From Ischnura elegans (taxonomy: Eukaryota > Arthropoda > Insecta > Odonata > Coenagrionidae): a stretch of DNA of 64,000 bases. Below, one piece after another: positions 1 through 12,600 of the stretch (positions within the stretch are counted from its first letter, which is position 1; each line of letters starts with the position of its first letter). The stretch spans positions 96,179,073 to 96,243,072 of the forward strand of contig NC_060253.1 in assembly GCF_921293095.1 (NCBI RefSeq), in the 5' to 3' direction. Under the pieces are notes generated by a model. The model searched no databases, was not told the origin of the DNA, and saw only the letters and a program-made list of their open reading frames with translations. The translations under genes were made by a program, and so were the position numbers.

Positions 1-1100
1 TTTTTACTGGGTTCTTTCTTGGGTGGCTACGTGCTCTCTTGGATTAAGGATAAAGGCCTATAAACGGACATTTTTTATCACATCTGCTTCTTATGTCCTG
101 CCCGTTTTAACTCGCACAAAAAAGCTATTCGCCGCTTTTTTGTCTTACCTTGACGGCTGCTCCAAAAAAGTGGTGATGGATAGGGAAAGATGAAACTGGG
201 GCGAAAAAAGAATATGGATCACCCAATGTCTTGGAGATTACATGGCAAAATAACGCGAAGGCCTGAGACCCTATATTCTGAAACACAAAGGCTTTTTGAA
301 TACTCAATGAGAGAGAACGGAATTTTCAAGAGGCGAGCATCTGAAGTCCAGTTATGTGCGTTACAGCGGAAGACTTTTTAGTGGATGGCTTCATGGAGAT
401 AAACCTGATAACGGTAAACTAATCAACTCGATATGCATGTACCTACGTAACCATTGATGCAACTCAATGTATGCCACCCATTAGAGGAATACCGTTGCTA
501 TGGTGAGTGTTTCATGTGCAATCCGCGCTCATAGATATCCTTTGTGCACACATTTTTGGACGTACTCTAGGGAGAGAATTTTTTACTCATAAAAAATATA
601 TTTTATCCTCGATCCTGCCTCATCTGGTTTTTAATTAAAATCGAGTTCGTAGTCGCGTGCAAATTGTGCCCTAGTAGTGTTGCCCCAAGAGGAACGATTT
701 CATTTCCAATAATATGTGGTAATAAGAAAACGTAAACTTGATGAATTATTGGTTGCGGCATTTCCCTTTTAATCTTCGTTTTGGGGAAAAAAAGCCGCAC
801 AGTTTTATCCTATATAAACCTAAACCTATATTCTAATCGTTCTCCTTAATTATTAGCGCTCCCGGGATTGATATTTTACACATTTTCTAACTGCTGAGGC
901 TTTTTAATAGCCATCTTTACGTGACTATAATCTGTTAGTCAAATTTCGTTAAAGAACAAGTATCAAAAAAGGTAAACCCGTAATCGTGATCAGCATGCAA
1001 CTCAGTGAATAGTTATTAAGAAATTTGAATAAGGTAAATATGATAATATAATTAAATAGGATGGTCAATACGAGAATAGAATTTCTATTACAAGGTCGCC
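1..1100. other. Intergenic, nothing recognised
   Basis: No splice-supported exon and no recognisable protein similarity is visible on either strand. Open frames are short (under 70 codons) and AT-rich, as expected by chance. Confidence 0.5.
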
Positions 1101-1622
1101 GCAGAAAGGGTAGAACGCTGAGCTTTAAGCATTTGTATGAAATTCTGACGAAGCTATATATGGTCGTGTCTTACATCGTTTTCCTCGTTGTTTATTCGAC
1201 TACAATAATGAATCATTTAACATTCTTTAAACGAAAACGTTTAGCTTTTATAGTCGAAAGAGTGAAGAAGAACACGCGAAAAACTATGAAAATGGCGAAA
1301 CGGTCGTCTTCTTCATCTCGTCAAGAGGAAAATATTTAATTGGTGCACTTCACTTATTTTTTATAGAGAGAACAATGTATTCGCATTATAAGTAGCTTTA
1401 AAAACTAAATTTTACCCATTCCTTGATTTTTAAAATGGCCGAAAGGTAGATTTCAATTTCTGAGATTTATAAGAGTACATGAATATTGAAGTTAGGTATG
1501 CTGTATGTAAAAAATATTTCTAAGTTTTTCATGCAAGGAAATGTTTACATTGTTCCTCTCACTGAAAATAAACCAAAAAGACGAAAATCGTCGTTTTGGT
1601 AGATTTCATTGCCGCGGGGCAT
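1101..1622 (+). repeat. Dispersed repeat family R1, copy A
   Basis: This stretch aligns along its length with 60490-61014, about 59 kb away in the same orientation. Shared blocks include one reading TTTAAGCATTTGTA and the end block TTGCCGCGGGGC. Both copies hold a frame ending in a very basic, Ser-rich tail (VKKNTR then AKRSSSS) and both end near a short hairpin (GACGA paired with TCGTC). I do not recognise the family. It could be the 3' part of a transposon or a non-autonomous element. Confidence 0.6.
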
Positions 1623-1784
1623 TTATAATCTTGCCATTCTATAATCTATAATGCCATTCATGTTTACCTGTTTTCAATGTCAATAGCGAAAGTCATGATT
1701 TACAAAGGATGAGCTATGCGTTGTTGCCTTGTTTTAAATTGTTACTGCTTAACTACTATAAAATAGGTTTTTTAGAAGTTGTCC

Positions 1785-1975
1785 GACCCTTGCTAGAGTG
1801 CCTTATGTGTCGTACTCCGTCCGTCTGATGGGATGCTAAGCCGTGCCCCTTGCCGCCTTTCATTAAGAGTTAGCTAATTCCAACGCCGGGTTTCTCTCCA
1901 CCCTTCCTTCCCTATTCTTCCCTAATGGAGCAAACGATATCAACTGTTAGTCGCCTCCTCCAAATACCATACTTC
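1785..1975 (+). repeat. SINE family S2, 5'-truncated copy
   Basis: The stretch shares CTCCGTCCGTC, the block CGCCGGGTTTCTCTCCACCC and the following tail with the fuller copy at 5688-5990, but lacks the tRNA-like head. It is read as a 5'-truncated, older copy of that SINE. Confidence 0.6.
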
Positions 1976-4900
1976 TGCTCAAGAATACTACAAAAGAGGA
2001 TCCTCCAGTCCGCCTTAAAATGTGTTGTCGACCACCGCGCATTTAAATAGGTTACAAAAGTCGCAACTCGCGTCGCTGACGCACAAATTGATCTGAGTTT
2101 CACGGGAAAATATAGCATGACGAGGAGTGTCGACCTAAGTTTACATCGGTGATGATGGTACTTATCAAATTCATAGCTCTTCAATGCTATGCTTCGCATT
2201 ATCACAGACAATACTGCAAAATAATGTGAAAAATTGGATCGCATTGCGCTCGTCACCGCGCCGCGGACATTTTTGGAATTCAATTAAAATGCGATAGAAG
2301 TGGCAACAGAAATCAGCCTTCTGTGGGATGGAATTGGTCCTCTTATATTCAGTCTCCTTGCATCTGCTCTTCGTTTCTCGCCCTGTCTACTTTATCTTCA
2401 GCACCCTCCTCCTGCACCAGATATCGAATACCTCAACTCATATTCTTTTTTGATTTTTTTCCAATGGCCCAAGTTTCTAAGTCGTAGAGTGCCACTGCCC
2501 ACATGAATGTTTATCACGAGTGTACTGTTTCTTGGTCACGAGTTTAATGCTCCTACCGCATAGCAGCGGCCTCTTTTTTGCTCATATCTTGAGAATTGTA
2601 AATGGAAATGAGGAGATAACCGCACTTTCGTCTATCGTCAGAGGCTCTTCTGCTTCTCCAGACACTGTCCTCTTCCCCAAGCCGAAGGCACACACATTCC
2701 TCGTTTCATTTGAGTTTTGATGAGCAAGCATCTTACTACCAGTTCCACTCATACTCCTCTTACGCATTCCGGTTATTATGTAACTTTTCTCCTCATAGTT
2801 GAGGCCTCGCATATGATCTCTGGAGACTCCACACCTCATCATACGAAAATGCGATTTGCATTCATCATTTTCCATTCCTTTCGGAAAAGTTGAATTTGAG
2901 CCCTAAAGTTTGTGACGCACTCGGATCGACGTGCTTTCGCGTGACCTAATAAGTTGGAAAGTATGAACCTCTCTCTTCGGTTTTTCACGTAAGAAAGATA
3001 TGGTCGGAGAATTTTCTTTGCAAAGGAAACAAGACAAAATTGTGAAGAGTGGACGAATTCAGGAAGAATGAGGACGCGAGATGACATCGTAAAAAATTTA
3101 TGATAGGGATCGGGCATGTGAATATCATGTTGACGGTCAATCCCAGGGTTCCCTGATCAAAAGCGTGTCACAAAATGGATTAAATATTCATCAGAATTAC
3201 TACCTACGCAGTGAAAATATTCTAATGTAATGTTGTTTTAAATTCTTGAGGCCTTCTTGAATGACCGTTTTTGGATGTTAAAGCTTAACTTCTTCTAAAT
3301 TGCTTAACTTAATAGTTATTTATTTGTAATTAGACATACTCATTAATACAGCAACACATATAAACACTAAAAACTAAAAATATTTTTCTTGATGACTGTT
3401 TTTTACAAGTACATCTTCATTTCTTTATACATTTTTTCGGCATATTTCAAGCAAGTGCTGGTTGTAAAATGTGTAAAAAATCAATCTTGCATTTTGACTA
3501 CTTCGCGTCGTATGCCATAGATAAAAATCCAAACGTTGTCACTCTTTAATATGTGTGTATAATTATAAATAAAAAACTTAAAATTCTACGAAGTAAAATG
3601 TTGACTGTTTTTTCAATTAAACTTAAGCTTTCCAGTGATAACATGTTTACTTCTGTGTTGATTATAACAAAAGTGTTAAAAAATGATCAAAAATAGCATT
3701 TATTTACACATGTCCAGTCTGTCGTGTCGTATATACCAGGGATATTTTTTCCTCTCGTTGAAGAGATGCGGTGGCAATAATTACTAAGGTACCATCCATG
3801 ACGAGAAATTTATCAAAAATAAAAAATAGTGCGGTCACTACCATTTATTTACTTACTTGGGATCACTCGTTTGGTACGAAAAAATAACTTGTGGGCGTCG
3901 TTCGGTGCATTTACAATGGCTATCCGTGGATTAAAATGATATTCTTGGATCTCCAAAATAGGAATGTTTCCTATTTTTCGGCGACGTTTGGTGTCACAAG
4001 AAAAAACTTTTAGCAGGTGAGGGTGCTTTTGTACCTAGTAATAGTGCGATTCTGCGTCCCTCGTTTCCATTATGCGGAGGCAATCTGCTGTAGGTCTTTA
4101 TGGGCGTGTATTAATTGAGACAGCTGAATGATAAAAATGGATAGGGAAAATATTGGCAGAGAAATCTACCCATGCGACCCATAATTATCATGAAAATTCA
4201 AAAGCCCGCAGGGAACATGGATACCCACGCCGGCAAAGTAATCGTTAATGCCTTGGGCTTCGATCAAATGCATAATGGCCTGAAATAATTATTTTCTCTG
4301 TAGACAAACGATGCTTTCCTCATATGAGGACCACTAAATTAACTTTTACCTCGTATTTTCTGCGATTGCATCCCAAAATGAGTCGGTGAAGTTGGCGGAG
4401 CATTCGGAGTTCAAGGGATAAAACTTTGGTTGATAGAATAAGTCAAGTTGACTCTTAGAATGGCGAGAAAACTTACAATCCAACTAAGTCTTCTGGGAAT
4501 CAGTACAAACCAATGCACGAGCACAGTATCCACTCTTTTCATGTGAACTGACTTTGGAAAGTCATTTCCCCGGGAGCGGTAATGTATCTTGAGAGGCCTC
4601 AAAGCCATCTGAGGTAGGGTCATAATGATGCTCTATATAGTCAGAAGATTGGTTTTATCGTCCAAGAACTGTAAGAGGTCATAGTATTGGTCTGGAAAAT
4701 AGGGAATATTGTCTGAAAACCTAGAAAAATTAAAGTAATTGTGATTTCAATATTCTTACGCTGTCTCGAAGCTTCATACTCATAACTTTTTAAGAGATTC
4801 CCCTGAAAAATGACTCGATCGCCTTCCAGGGACATACTCCATCATTATCCAGTTTATATCTCGTGATCTAAGCCGTTAAATGGGATGGAATGAGATAATA

Positions 4901-5687
4901 TCATAGGTAGATCAAATAGTTTCATATATTTGGTCGTAATTTCTTTCACTGCCAGTAGACGGTAAATATATTGCAGAAGATTAGCGTTATCATTTGTGGA
5001 GATTTTCTGTTGAACACTGGTGAGTGTATTGTTTCACTATGATCGAATATGGTCCACCAAGTTAATCCTTGGAATAAGATGCATGTTTTACGCTATTCTG
5101 GTGGCTCCTTACCCAGTCCGGATGGGTTGGCAACCCTTACTTAAAAGGTGACTCGGAAGTCCTTTTCTTTCCCCGGGTGATTGTCACCTACTCGCGGTGA
5201 TTTGAATACCTAAGTGTTTTCGTGGATCAATATGGTCTTCGCGGCGCGAAGCAGTATGTAGTCATTTGCAGTCATTTGTTGCTCTAGTAATGGCCTGCTG
5301 TCCGTGGTCGTAGATTTCTTCCTCCTAGTTAGGTGCACTCCTATCTGCACCCATTAGTCTCTCAGTAGTAACGAAATACTATACTATATATACTGTTGAA
5401 ATTACTGATCAGACTTCGGCCATCAAGTTGTTCGATATATTTTCATCCTTATTTGGGTGATAGAATCGTCTTGGTTTTTTTACGCGCTTTTGTTTATTTC
5501 TCCCTAACAAGCGTTTTCACTCATTTATATTATGGCCCATGATACTATGAGTGTCTTCCATCCTACCCCATCCCACACCGTAATTGTGGGCATTTATGTA
5601 TTTATTTACTAGAGACGTGATACCGCATATCCTCCTCATGACGATCAATCTTTGGAACCCAGGTCGTATTATTTTATGTGGACATCT
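1976..5687. other. Intergenic, no supported gene
   Basis: Several open frames of 60-123 codons lie on the minus strand at 1912-3117, but none shows splice sites with matching phase, a known domain or conservation that I can recognise. I see no transposon ends here. Confidence 0.4.
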
Positions 5688-5990
5688 GGTTTGCGTGGTG
5701 GCTAGAGTCTTGCCTTCCAACCCCTTGGGCTCGGGTTCAAATCCCGGCGACGGCAGAGAATTTTCAGATACTGCCCTATTCCTGCTTGAATGTTGTGCGG
5801 AGGACATTTCAAGCGCATCACTCCGTCCGTCGGAAGGGACGATAAACCATGGTCCCCTTGGCGCCTATTTTGAAGAGTAGCCTAATGCCGACGCCGGGTT
5901 TCTCTCCACCCTTCCTTTCATACGCTTCCCTCATGACGCAAATGACCTCAGCTGTCGATCTCCTCCTTCAGATGCTATACCATGCCTTAT
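5688..5990 (+). repeat. SINE family S2, tRNA-headed copy
   Basis: The head carries a tRNA-type A box (GTGGCTAGAGT near 5698) and a B box (GGTTCAAATCC near 5732) with the spacing of an internal RNA polymerase III promoter. The body contains CTCCGTCCGTC and CGCCGGGTTTCTCTCCACCC, shared with the truncated copy at 1785-1975. The match of box order, spacing and a second copy makes a tRNA-derived SINE the best reading. Confidence 0.75.
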
Positions 5991-6293
5991 TTTATGCCTT
6001 AATTTTTCTGTTGTATTGTAAAAGTTCTCTGTCCAATCCTGCACGAGTCTGACCTGACGCGTACCGATCTACGAGGCAGAAAAATGAATTCTAAGGAAGG
6101 AAATTCTAAGGAAGGAGGATACTATTATCGTGGTAGTGTTTGGACGTATGAGGGAAGGAAGGGACACTCATTCACGTAAGAACTCATGTTATATGTAATG
6201 TACGTTCAAAGGCTTACTTAAAAAGTCTGGTTTTGCGAACCCATTCAACCGTTCTTCGATTGACCGGTAGCGCTATGGTTGAGTGGTTCACAC

Positions 6294-6412
6294 TAGAGGT
6301 GGGAATTTTGGTTCATTTGGTGGATTCGGTTCATGGGATTTGATTCGTGGAAATGAATCGGTTCTTTAAATCGTTCATAATGAACTGAATTTTTAATTCT
6401 CGGCCGACGATT
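6294..6412 (+). mobile_element. hAT-like terminus, fragment
   Basis: The sequence starts CTAGAGGTGGGAATTTTGG and continues with repeated GGTTCAT/GAATCGGTTC words, a pattern familiar from arthropod hAT ends. No second end or target duplication was found, so this is at most a fragment. Confidence 0.35.
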
Positions 6413-6608
6413 CGAAAAATTGAATGTCTTCTTCAGAGCTAAGAATGCTAATTATGAGGTTGGGAATTAATCGACCGTCCAGCCTTTGACCTTACATTGC
6501 ATATAGTGTGAACTCTTGTGTGAATGAGTTACCTTTCCTTCCCCAATACTTCCAAACAATTCCAGGATAATTGTATCCTCCTTTACATTTACATCTTGTA
6601 TTTGCAGC

Positions 6609-9600
6609 TCACCTCGTCTCAGGTAGGAAGCATATGTCTGGACACGCCTCGCTGTACTCGCTTTTGGTCGATGCGTCCGTCGGCGGTGTGGTTGAGCCCT
6701 TGCAGTGCCACGACGCCTCTTCCTCCGCTACCTCTGGCTCGTCGTACTCGTAAACCGTCAACAAGGTCTCGTCTTGCGCAGCGGCTTGCTCCTCATCCTC
6801 CTTCTCCGGCCCTTCCATCACGTGGCATGAACCGTCTTCGTACTTGGACCAATTGCCCAGGCGGCTCTCCTCCTTGGCTTTGATCTGCTTCCTCAATTTC
6901 TTCACGTCCTCGATGCAAGCGACCATGGAGGCGTGGACCTGTCCCCTAGTGGGCATTGGGCTAACGCCCAGCTCGCGCAGGGCCTTCAGGGTCCTGACAC
7001 GCCTCCCCTCCTCGATGTCCATCTTCAAGTCTGTGTTCAGCGACTCCAGCACCTTCACCTGCAAGAGAAGCACTTGCAAATAACTTCACTTTCCAACGTT
7101 CCGCAGGAATTTTCATTTGTTTACCGAGGTTTTTACTCTCGCCAGGTCAATAAATATACTTTACTTGAGTTTCCGCAGGGGTAAGAGAATGTAAGAGCGC
7201 CGACGTTTCGCGTTCCGTATCGTCACCCATTCTCAAGGCTAAAGAATAAATATTTGAGGTTACCGTTGAAGCTCAGCATCAGGAGGGACGGGATTGGTCG
7301 AGTCCTGATTGTTGTGGCGTAGGACCGTGGACCAGCGTAGACTTGGCTCTGGCAATCATAAATCTTTTCAGAGTTCGATTCCAAGAGCTGCTGACCGAAG
7401 ATCCGGTGTCTCTGTGGACATTTTAATTTTCCAGTCTTATCTCTATAGCCTCTTTAGTTAAGTGATCCCAATATTGGTTTGATCGCCATAAATCTCTACA
7501 AGTCATTATTAAGGTTTTTCTCATCTCTTAACATGTCGCTGTCATCATTAACAGTCAGGCTCGTACAGGGGCGCAGCTAGGAATTAAGGCTGGGGGGGGG
7601 GGGGGGTTAGGTGCAACAAATACCGGGGTGTGAGGGGGGTATGGAATATCCACCAGGATAAGCGGTAACTGCGAGATTAATAAATTGCGAAATTTTAAGA
7701 TAAATGGTTCAAAATGATGAGCTTTACGGCTTTCTGAGGGATATTTTATTAATCCTTACATTATTCTATTAGTAATATCAATCCAATTAAGTTAAATGGA
7801 TTATAATTAAAATTTCTCTGAGCTCTGGGGGGGGGAGGGGTTATCCCCAAACCCCCCCCCCCCCTCGCTGCGCCACTGGGCTCGTAGTTATTATTCAATT
7901 ATTGCGCATGAATGATGTAAAAATGAAGAAACTAAGCTTAGCTGATCGGAGAGTTCAGTGGAGTGATGCGTCCAACCAATGATGGAGCATAGCGCGAAGC
8001 TGTGACAACGATTGAAGTCTAAAAGTGGGCGCGGTAAAAATAATGGAAGGATCAAATGCTCTGTGAGAAGTTAATGCAAAGAACCAGGCACTTTCCAGGG
8101 GACTCTGGGGACTTCAGCCCCTTTGAAATTTTTTTTCCATTGTTTCGGCTAACCGCGATACATCTACTGAGGAGACCATTAGCCCCCGGGCAAATATTCT
8201 CCCTTCTTCCCTTTTTCGATATCGTTATATTTATTTATTTATTTTCAACTTCCCCGTAAACAGCACATAACGGCCTTTTACAACGAGGGTTTCCAACACT
8301 AACAAAGTACAGCACAAACATCCAGGCCCTAGGTGGGGGTCACCTACCCAGGCGGGATTCGAACCCACGACCTACGGTTTGGCAGGCGAAGACTTAACCC
8401 CACCCCCACCGATGCCGGCAATTCATTTTATAATTCCATATTTCATAATTTCTGTCAAGAAAGAACGACGAATTTGACATTCAGCATTATGCAAACGAAA
8501 TGTCTAGTTAACTTAATAAAATGTTAAATTTTCTTATGCGTGCGCCCTGGCAACAAAACAGCATCACAGGCAGCTCGGATACCTTCCAATAACCTCTGGA
8601 GCAAATTTATGGGTACTTGCCTGTCAACAGTCATCAATCCGAAGAATGTTTTGTCGCAGCTCTCCATCCTATTATTCCATCAACTTATCTTTTACCACCT
8701 ACATGATTCCTTTGCTTTGCAACCTTCATCACCTGCATCATCCGGGGCCTTCTTCATCCGTTCTTGGACCCGAAGTATATTTTTGTTGGATCCGAAGACG
8801 GTGCGAAGAGCTGGAATGCGCCCGATATTGTCGTGCAACAAAATGAGTCAACGCGGCATTAACCCGAAAAGTAATTACCAATCACTAGTAGGCCACCCGG
8901 CGTAGCTCGGAAGGGATAGTACCCAGATATTTGGGAAACTTAGACATGGAATTCATGGTCATAGATCAGGATTTTTATGTTTTCTCTTTGAGCGTGTCAA
9001 GAGGCCTACCTGGCAGGATGTCCAACCGCAGAAGTTGTATGACGTGACATAACGAACGGCAATGAGGAAATGACGCAAAGGACCCGTCGTCCGCAACCAA
9101 AAGAAGCACCACGAGGTTTGAGAGCATGATGCACCTACCTACTAACTTTTATCGGAATCCGTGCAGCCATATGGTAACGCCGTAGACAATCAGACATCCA
9201 CTTTTTATACGTATAAGAATAGATAGAAGAATACTTCCACGAGCACATTCGTGCAGGTGATGTGAACTCCTTCCAAGAATGCAGCGCTCCAGGAAAAACT
9301 CCATATCAAAATAGTGATATAAAAAGCTAAAATTTTCTAATGGTTAGTATTTAACACAAGCTTTTACATGCAAGGTTAGAACCAAGCATAGGGAATAGCC
9401 CATATATTTCTACACTACTTACAATTAGTGTCCTAATGACGGAATGCCAAAGGAATGCCGTTTGAGTTCTAGTGTCAACAAAAAAATCTCTTTGTTTAAT
9501 AGTATTAAAGAAGCCTTTCATTTGTCTTGCATTAATCAGCCTTCAGCCCTTTATAACCCAATGTTGCTTCTAAGTAACATCAAATAAGTATGTATACTTT

Positions 9601-12600
9601 TTCAGCTCTATTCAGGAAAGATTTAAATTACGTGTTCTTTTGTGCTATAAATTTTAACCAATGTGGCTGCCATAATAACTATGATTGAATAGAAATTGTT
9701 CACCTTTTTTAAATTGAGAAATATTTAAATTTAATTTCTCCCAGAAGCGCTTAATATATTTTTGAAAGGGTTAATTGTAAACCCCTTCTATTCGCCATTC
9801 ATGAAGATTTTCAGCCGTCGTCGGCGACATGATCATCGTATTCTTGACCATCGTATTCTTCATTTGTTCGTCTTCCCAACTATCCATGTGGTGGAGATTT
9901 AAAGGCTGATAATGAATACAAAAATAGTCTGCAAGGTATTTTCGACCCTCTTATCCGCTCTTTCATCTCAAAATGCCTCCTCTACATGTTCTCTCCTCTT
10001 TTATCGACTTCAACTCCAACGTAGTGTTTGTGTGCTTCCATGACCTTCCACTCTCACATTGTGAGAAGAAAATAATGTTGATTTCCTCCGGTAGGGCTAT
10101 CTGTTCGTGGGACCAATAGGAAAAAGTTTGGTGTTGAGTCTTACCTTTCTGCAGCGTTTTCAAATGCGTTTTAATCCAAAAATATATTTTTGTGGTAGCG
10201 TCCAATGGTGTCCTAAAACCCAGTTACGTTAATTACAAATTGATCCATTAGTCATGATTGTACACAATATACGTTAGTTTCTTCTTGAATCATTTCTGAA
10301 GAACGATTCCGAAGCATGGAATTCAGTTTGTTCGTCGGAAAAGCTCCTCAAATCGATATATTGAACCATGTAAAAACATATTAATTTACTTGTTGGCCAA
10401 TGATTCTTCGTCTCTATTCGTTCAAGCTTAAATTATAGTATTTTTACATTTTTAGAATCGAGAAACAGATCAGACTTTATATCTCAGAATATTATTATGT
10501 ATATAATTTATATTCATATTTCAGAATATTATCATCCCCGAATTTTAAAATTTTCCAAGGAAAGTATTTCACTGCACAGCTACGACTGGACTTTTTCCAA
10601 GGATCTGTTGAAAAAAGCGAGCGTATAATGTGGGGATTGTTTACATTAAGATCGATTCATAATTAATTTTCCAGGATAAAAGAGAATTTGACGCCGATTA
10701 TTTTAAATCCCTTATACGAATGCACACAATCGGTAAAAAATGCATCACATAAAACCATGCATAATAATATTGGTAGAGATTGTTTTCATCATTTCCCCAA
10801 CATTTCATCAGTGTAAAACACACTGCACGTCAAAAACACATTCTAGTTAGCATGTTCAGATTAATACGTTTCTGCATCACCGATAAAGTATTTGAAATCT
10901 CAAGTAAGTATATATTTACCTGGACATCGGAGAGTTCAGTGTACCATGGAGGCCCAGTGTACTCCCACCGCATTTCTTCACTCGACTTGGCTGCCAAAGA
11001 AAAGAAATATGATGAACATCTCTTTGGTATGTTGTATAATATGATCAAGTTGGTAGATAGGCGGCCGTTTGAATTGCGAATGAAAATTCAAACCCATTGT
11101 GAAGAGAGAAAAATCACCTGGACGGGAAAGCCAGGGCCCACCAGTACCGGTCCCGTAAGATGATGAGTGTAATTAGTGTTGACCTAGGTTCGCTTTTCCT
11201 CGATGCAATGTGAAAATAACAATAGGTATTGATGGCCTAGAAAGAGCAAGTTATGGGCATAGATTATTGATATTGACGAATTTTGGTATTTACCACGCAG
11301 TCGAAGGAAAATGCGTAGGATTTTTCTATCAAAATTTTCTCCTTCAATGGCTTATTTCGGCATAAAAGGCTCCGTAATGCAATAAAGTAATAATAACTGT
11401 AAAATAATAAGTAACTGTAAAAATAAATAAAATAAACGCACACCTGTCCTTGCAAACATTTCTTGGCAGCTTAAAAAATAATTTTGTTGGTATTTACGAT
11501 TATTTTATAGACTTCCCGTAATTACCAGCTTTTCCGTGCTTTTCTTTGGTGAATGGAAAGATTATTTCAAGAGCATTTTCATCAAATTTTAAATTCAGGT
11601 TATTACTTGCTTATAGAATGCCTCAATTATGACTAATTATTTTTCTCTTGAAGAGTATGAATATAAGACTAAAAATACTTTTGACCACCCTGCGAATCAA
11701 GAGATTTTGCTGTACAAAATGTACTCATTTAACAAATCGTTTTCAGCTGGGAACCTCCGATATTTGGAAACCATCGGAAAGGAACCAAATGCTCTATCCA
11801 CCTAGCCACCGTGTCCTAGTTGAATATAAAATTCTCACATCAAAATCCCTGTAGTGATCATAGGTTATAAGATTTTCAGCAATGTTGTTATTGTCTTGTA
11901 GATGTATTTTAAAGCCTTGGGAAATTTTAATAGGACGGCAATTGCTACAGAGATAGCTAGAGTAAAGAGGGAGAGAAGCACGAATTAAGGGTATCAATTT
12001 GGGTATGCATTGGTGATCCTGTGTGGAGGGACCTATCAAACACATTGTAAGGACCTAGTTATTTGACGAGGAAGGATCATAATTTTAAGATAGAGCCTTC
12101 GAGGCAGATACTCTCTCAAATACGCAAAAACTTTCCTTCATACATCGGGGAAGAGAAATTTTTCTACCCGAGGAAATATTGAAGCCTTCCCAATTAATTC
12201 TCAGGTTTCTACGATGAGGTTGAAAACAATGGAATTGTGAATGTCGTATTGCATTTTTGTAATTAGCTTTTTTATTTTTTATTTTGGACTTCATATGTTT
12301 TAGTGTAGTATGTAGCCGCCCCACCACATGGTCTACTCGTTACAATTTGTTTAATAACAATAATAGTCAAATTACTAAAGGTTTCGCGGTCCACGTTTGT
12401 ATATTTATGGTTTTTTGGGAATATCCCGCGTCAGGTTATTAAAATGGCCGACGTTTCTTCTCCTATGCCGGAGACCTCATCAGGGCAAATGACCGTGTTG
12501 TCTTTATTTCGCATCAATTTATAGGTGGTGGGTGGTGGTAGGGAGTTTCCCTACCCTACTCCCTACCACCTAAAACTCCCTACCACCACCCACCACCTAT

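Noticed and set aside
1912-3117. Cluster of minus-strand frames of 92-123 codons
   Set aside because: No domain, no splice sites with agreeing phase, and part of the first frame lies in a SINE copy.
6607-6613. Donor-like GTGAGC at the end of the last exon of the unrecognised gene
   Set aside because: The frame meets a stop at the same place and no following exon was found, so the exon is taken as terminal, though continuation is not excluded.
8540-8905. Plus-strand frame of 121 codons
   Set aside because: No similarity that I recognise, no start context or splice sites, and it lies in an intron of the minus-strand gene.
10780-11163. Plus-strand open frame of 127 codons
   Set aside because: It overlaps the minus-strand exon at 10920-10990, which has both splice sites and phase agreement with its neighbours. 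The plus frame shows no domain.
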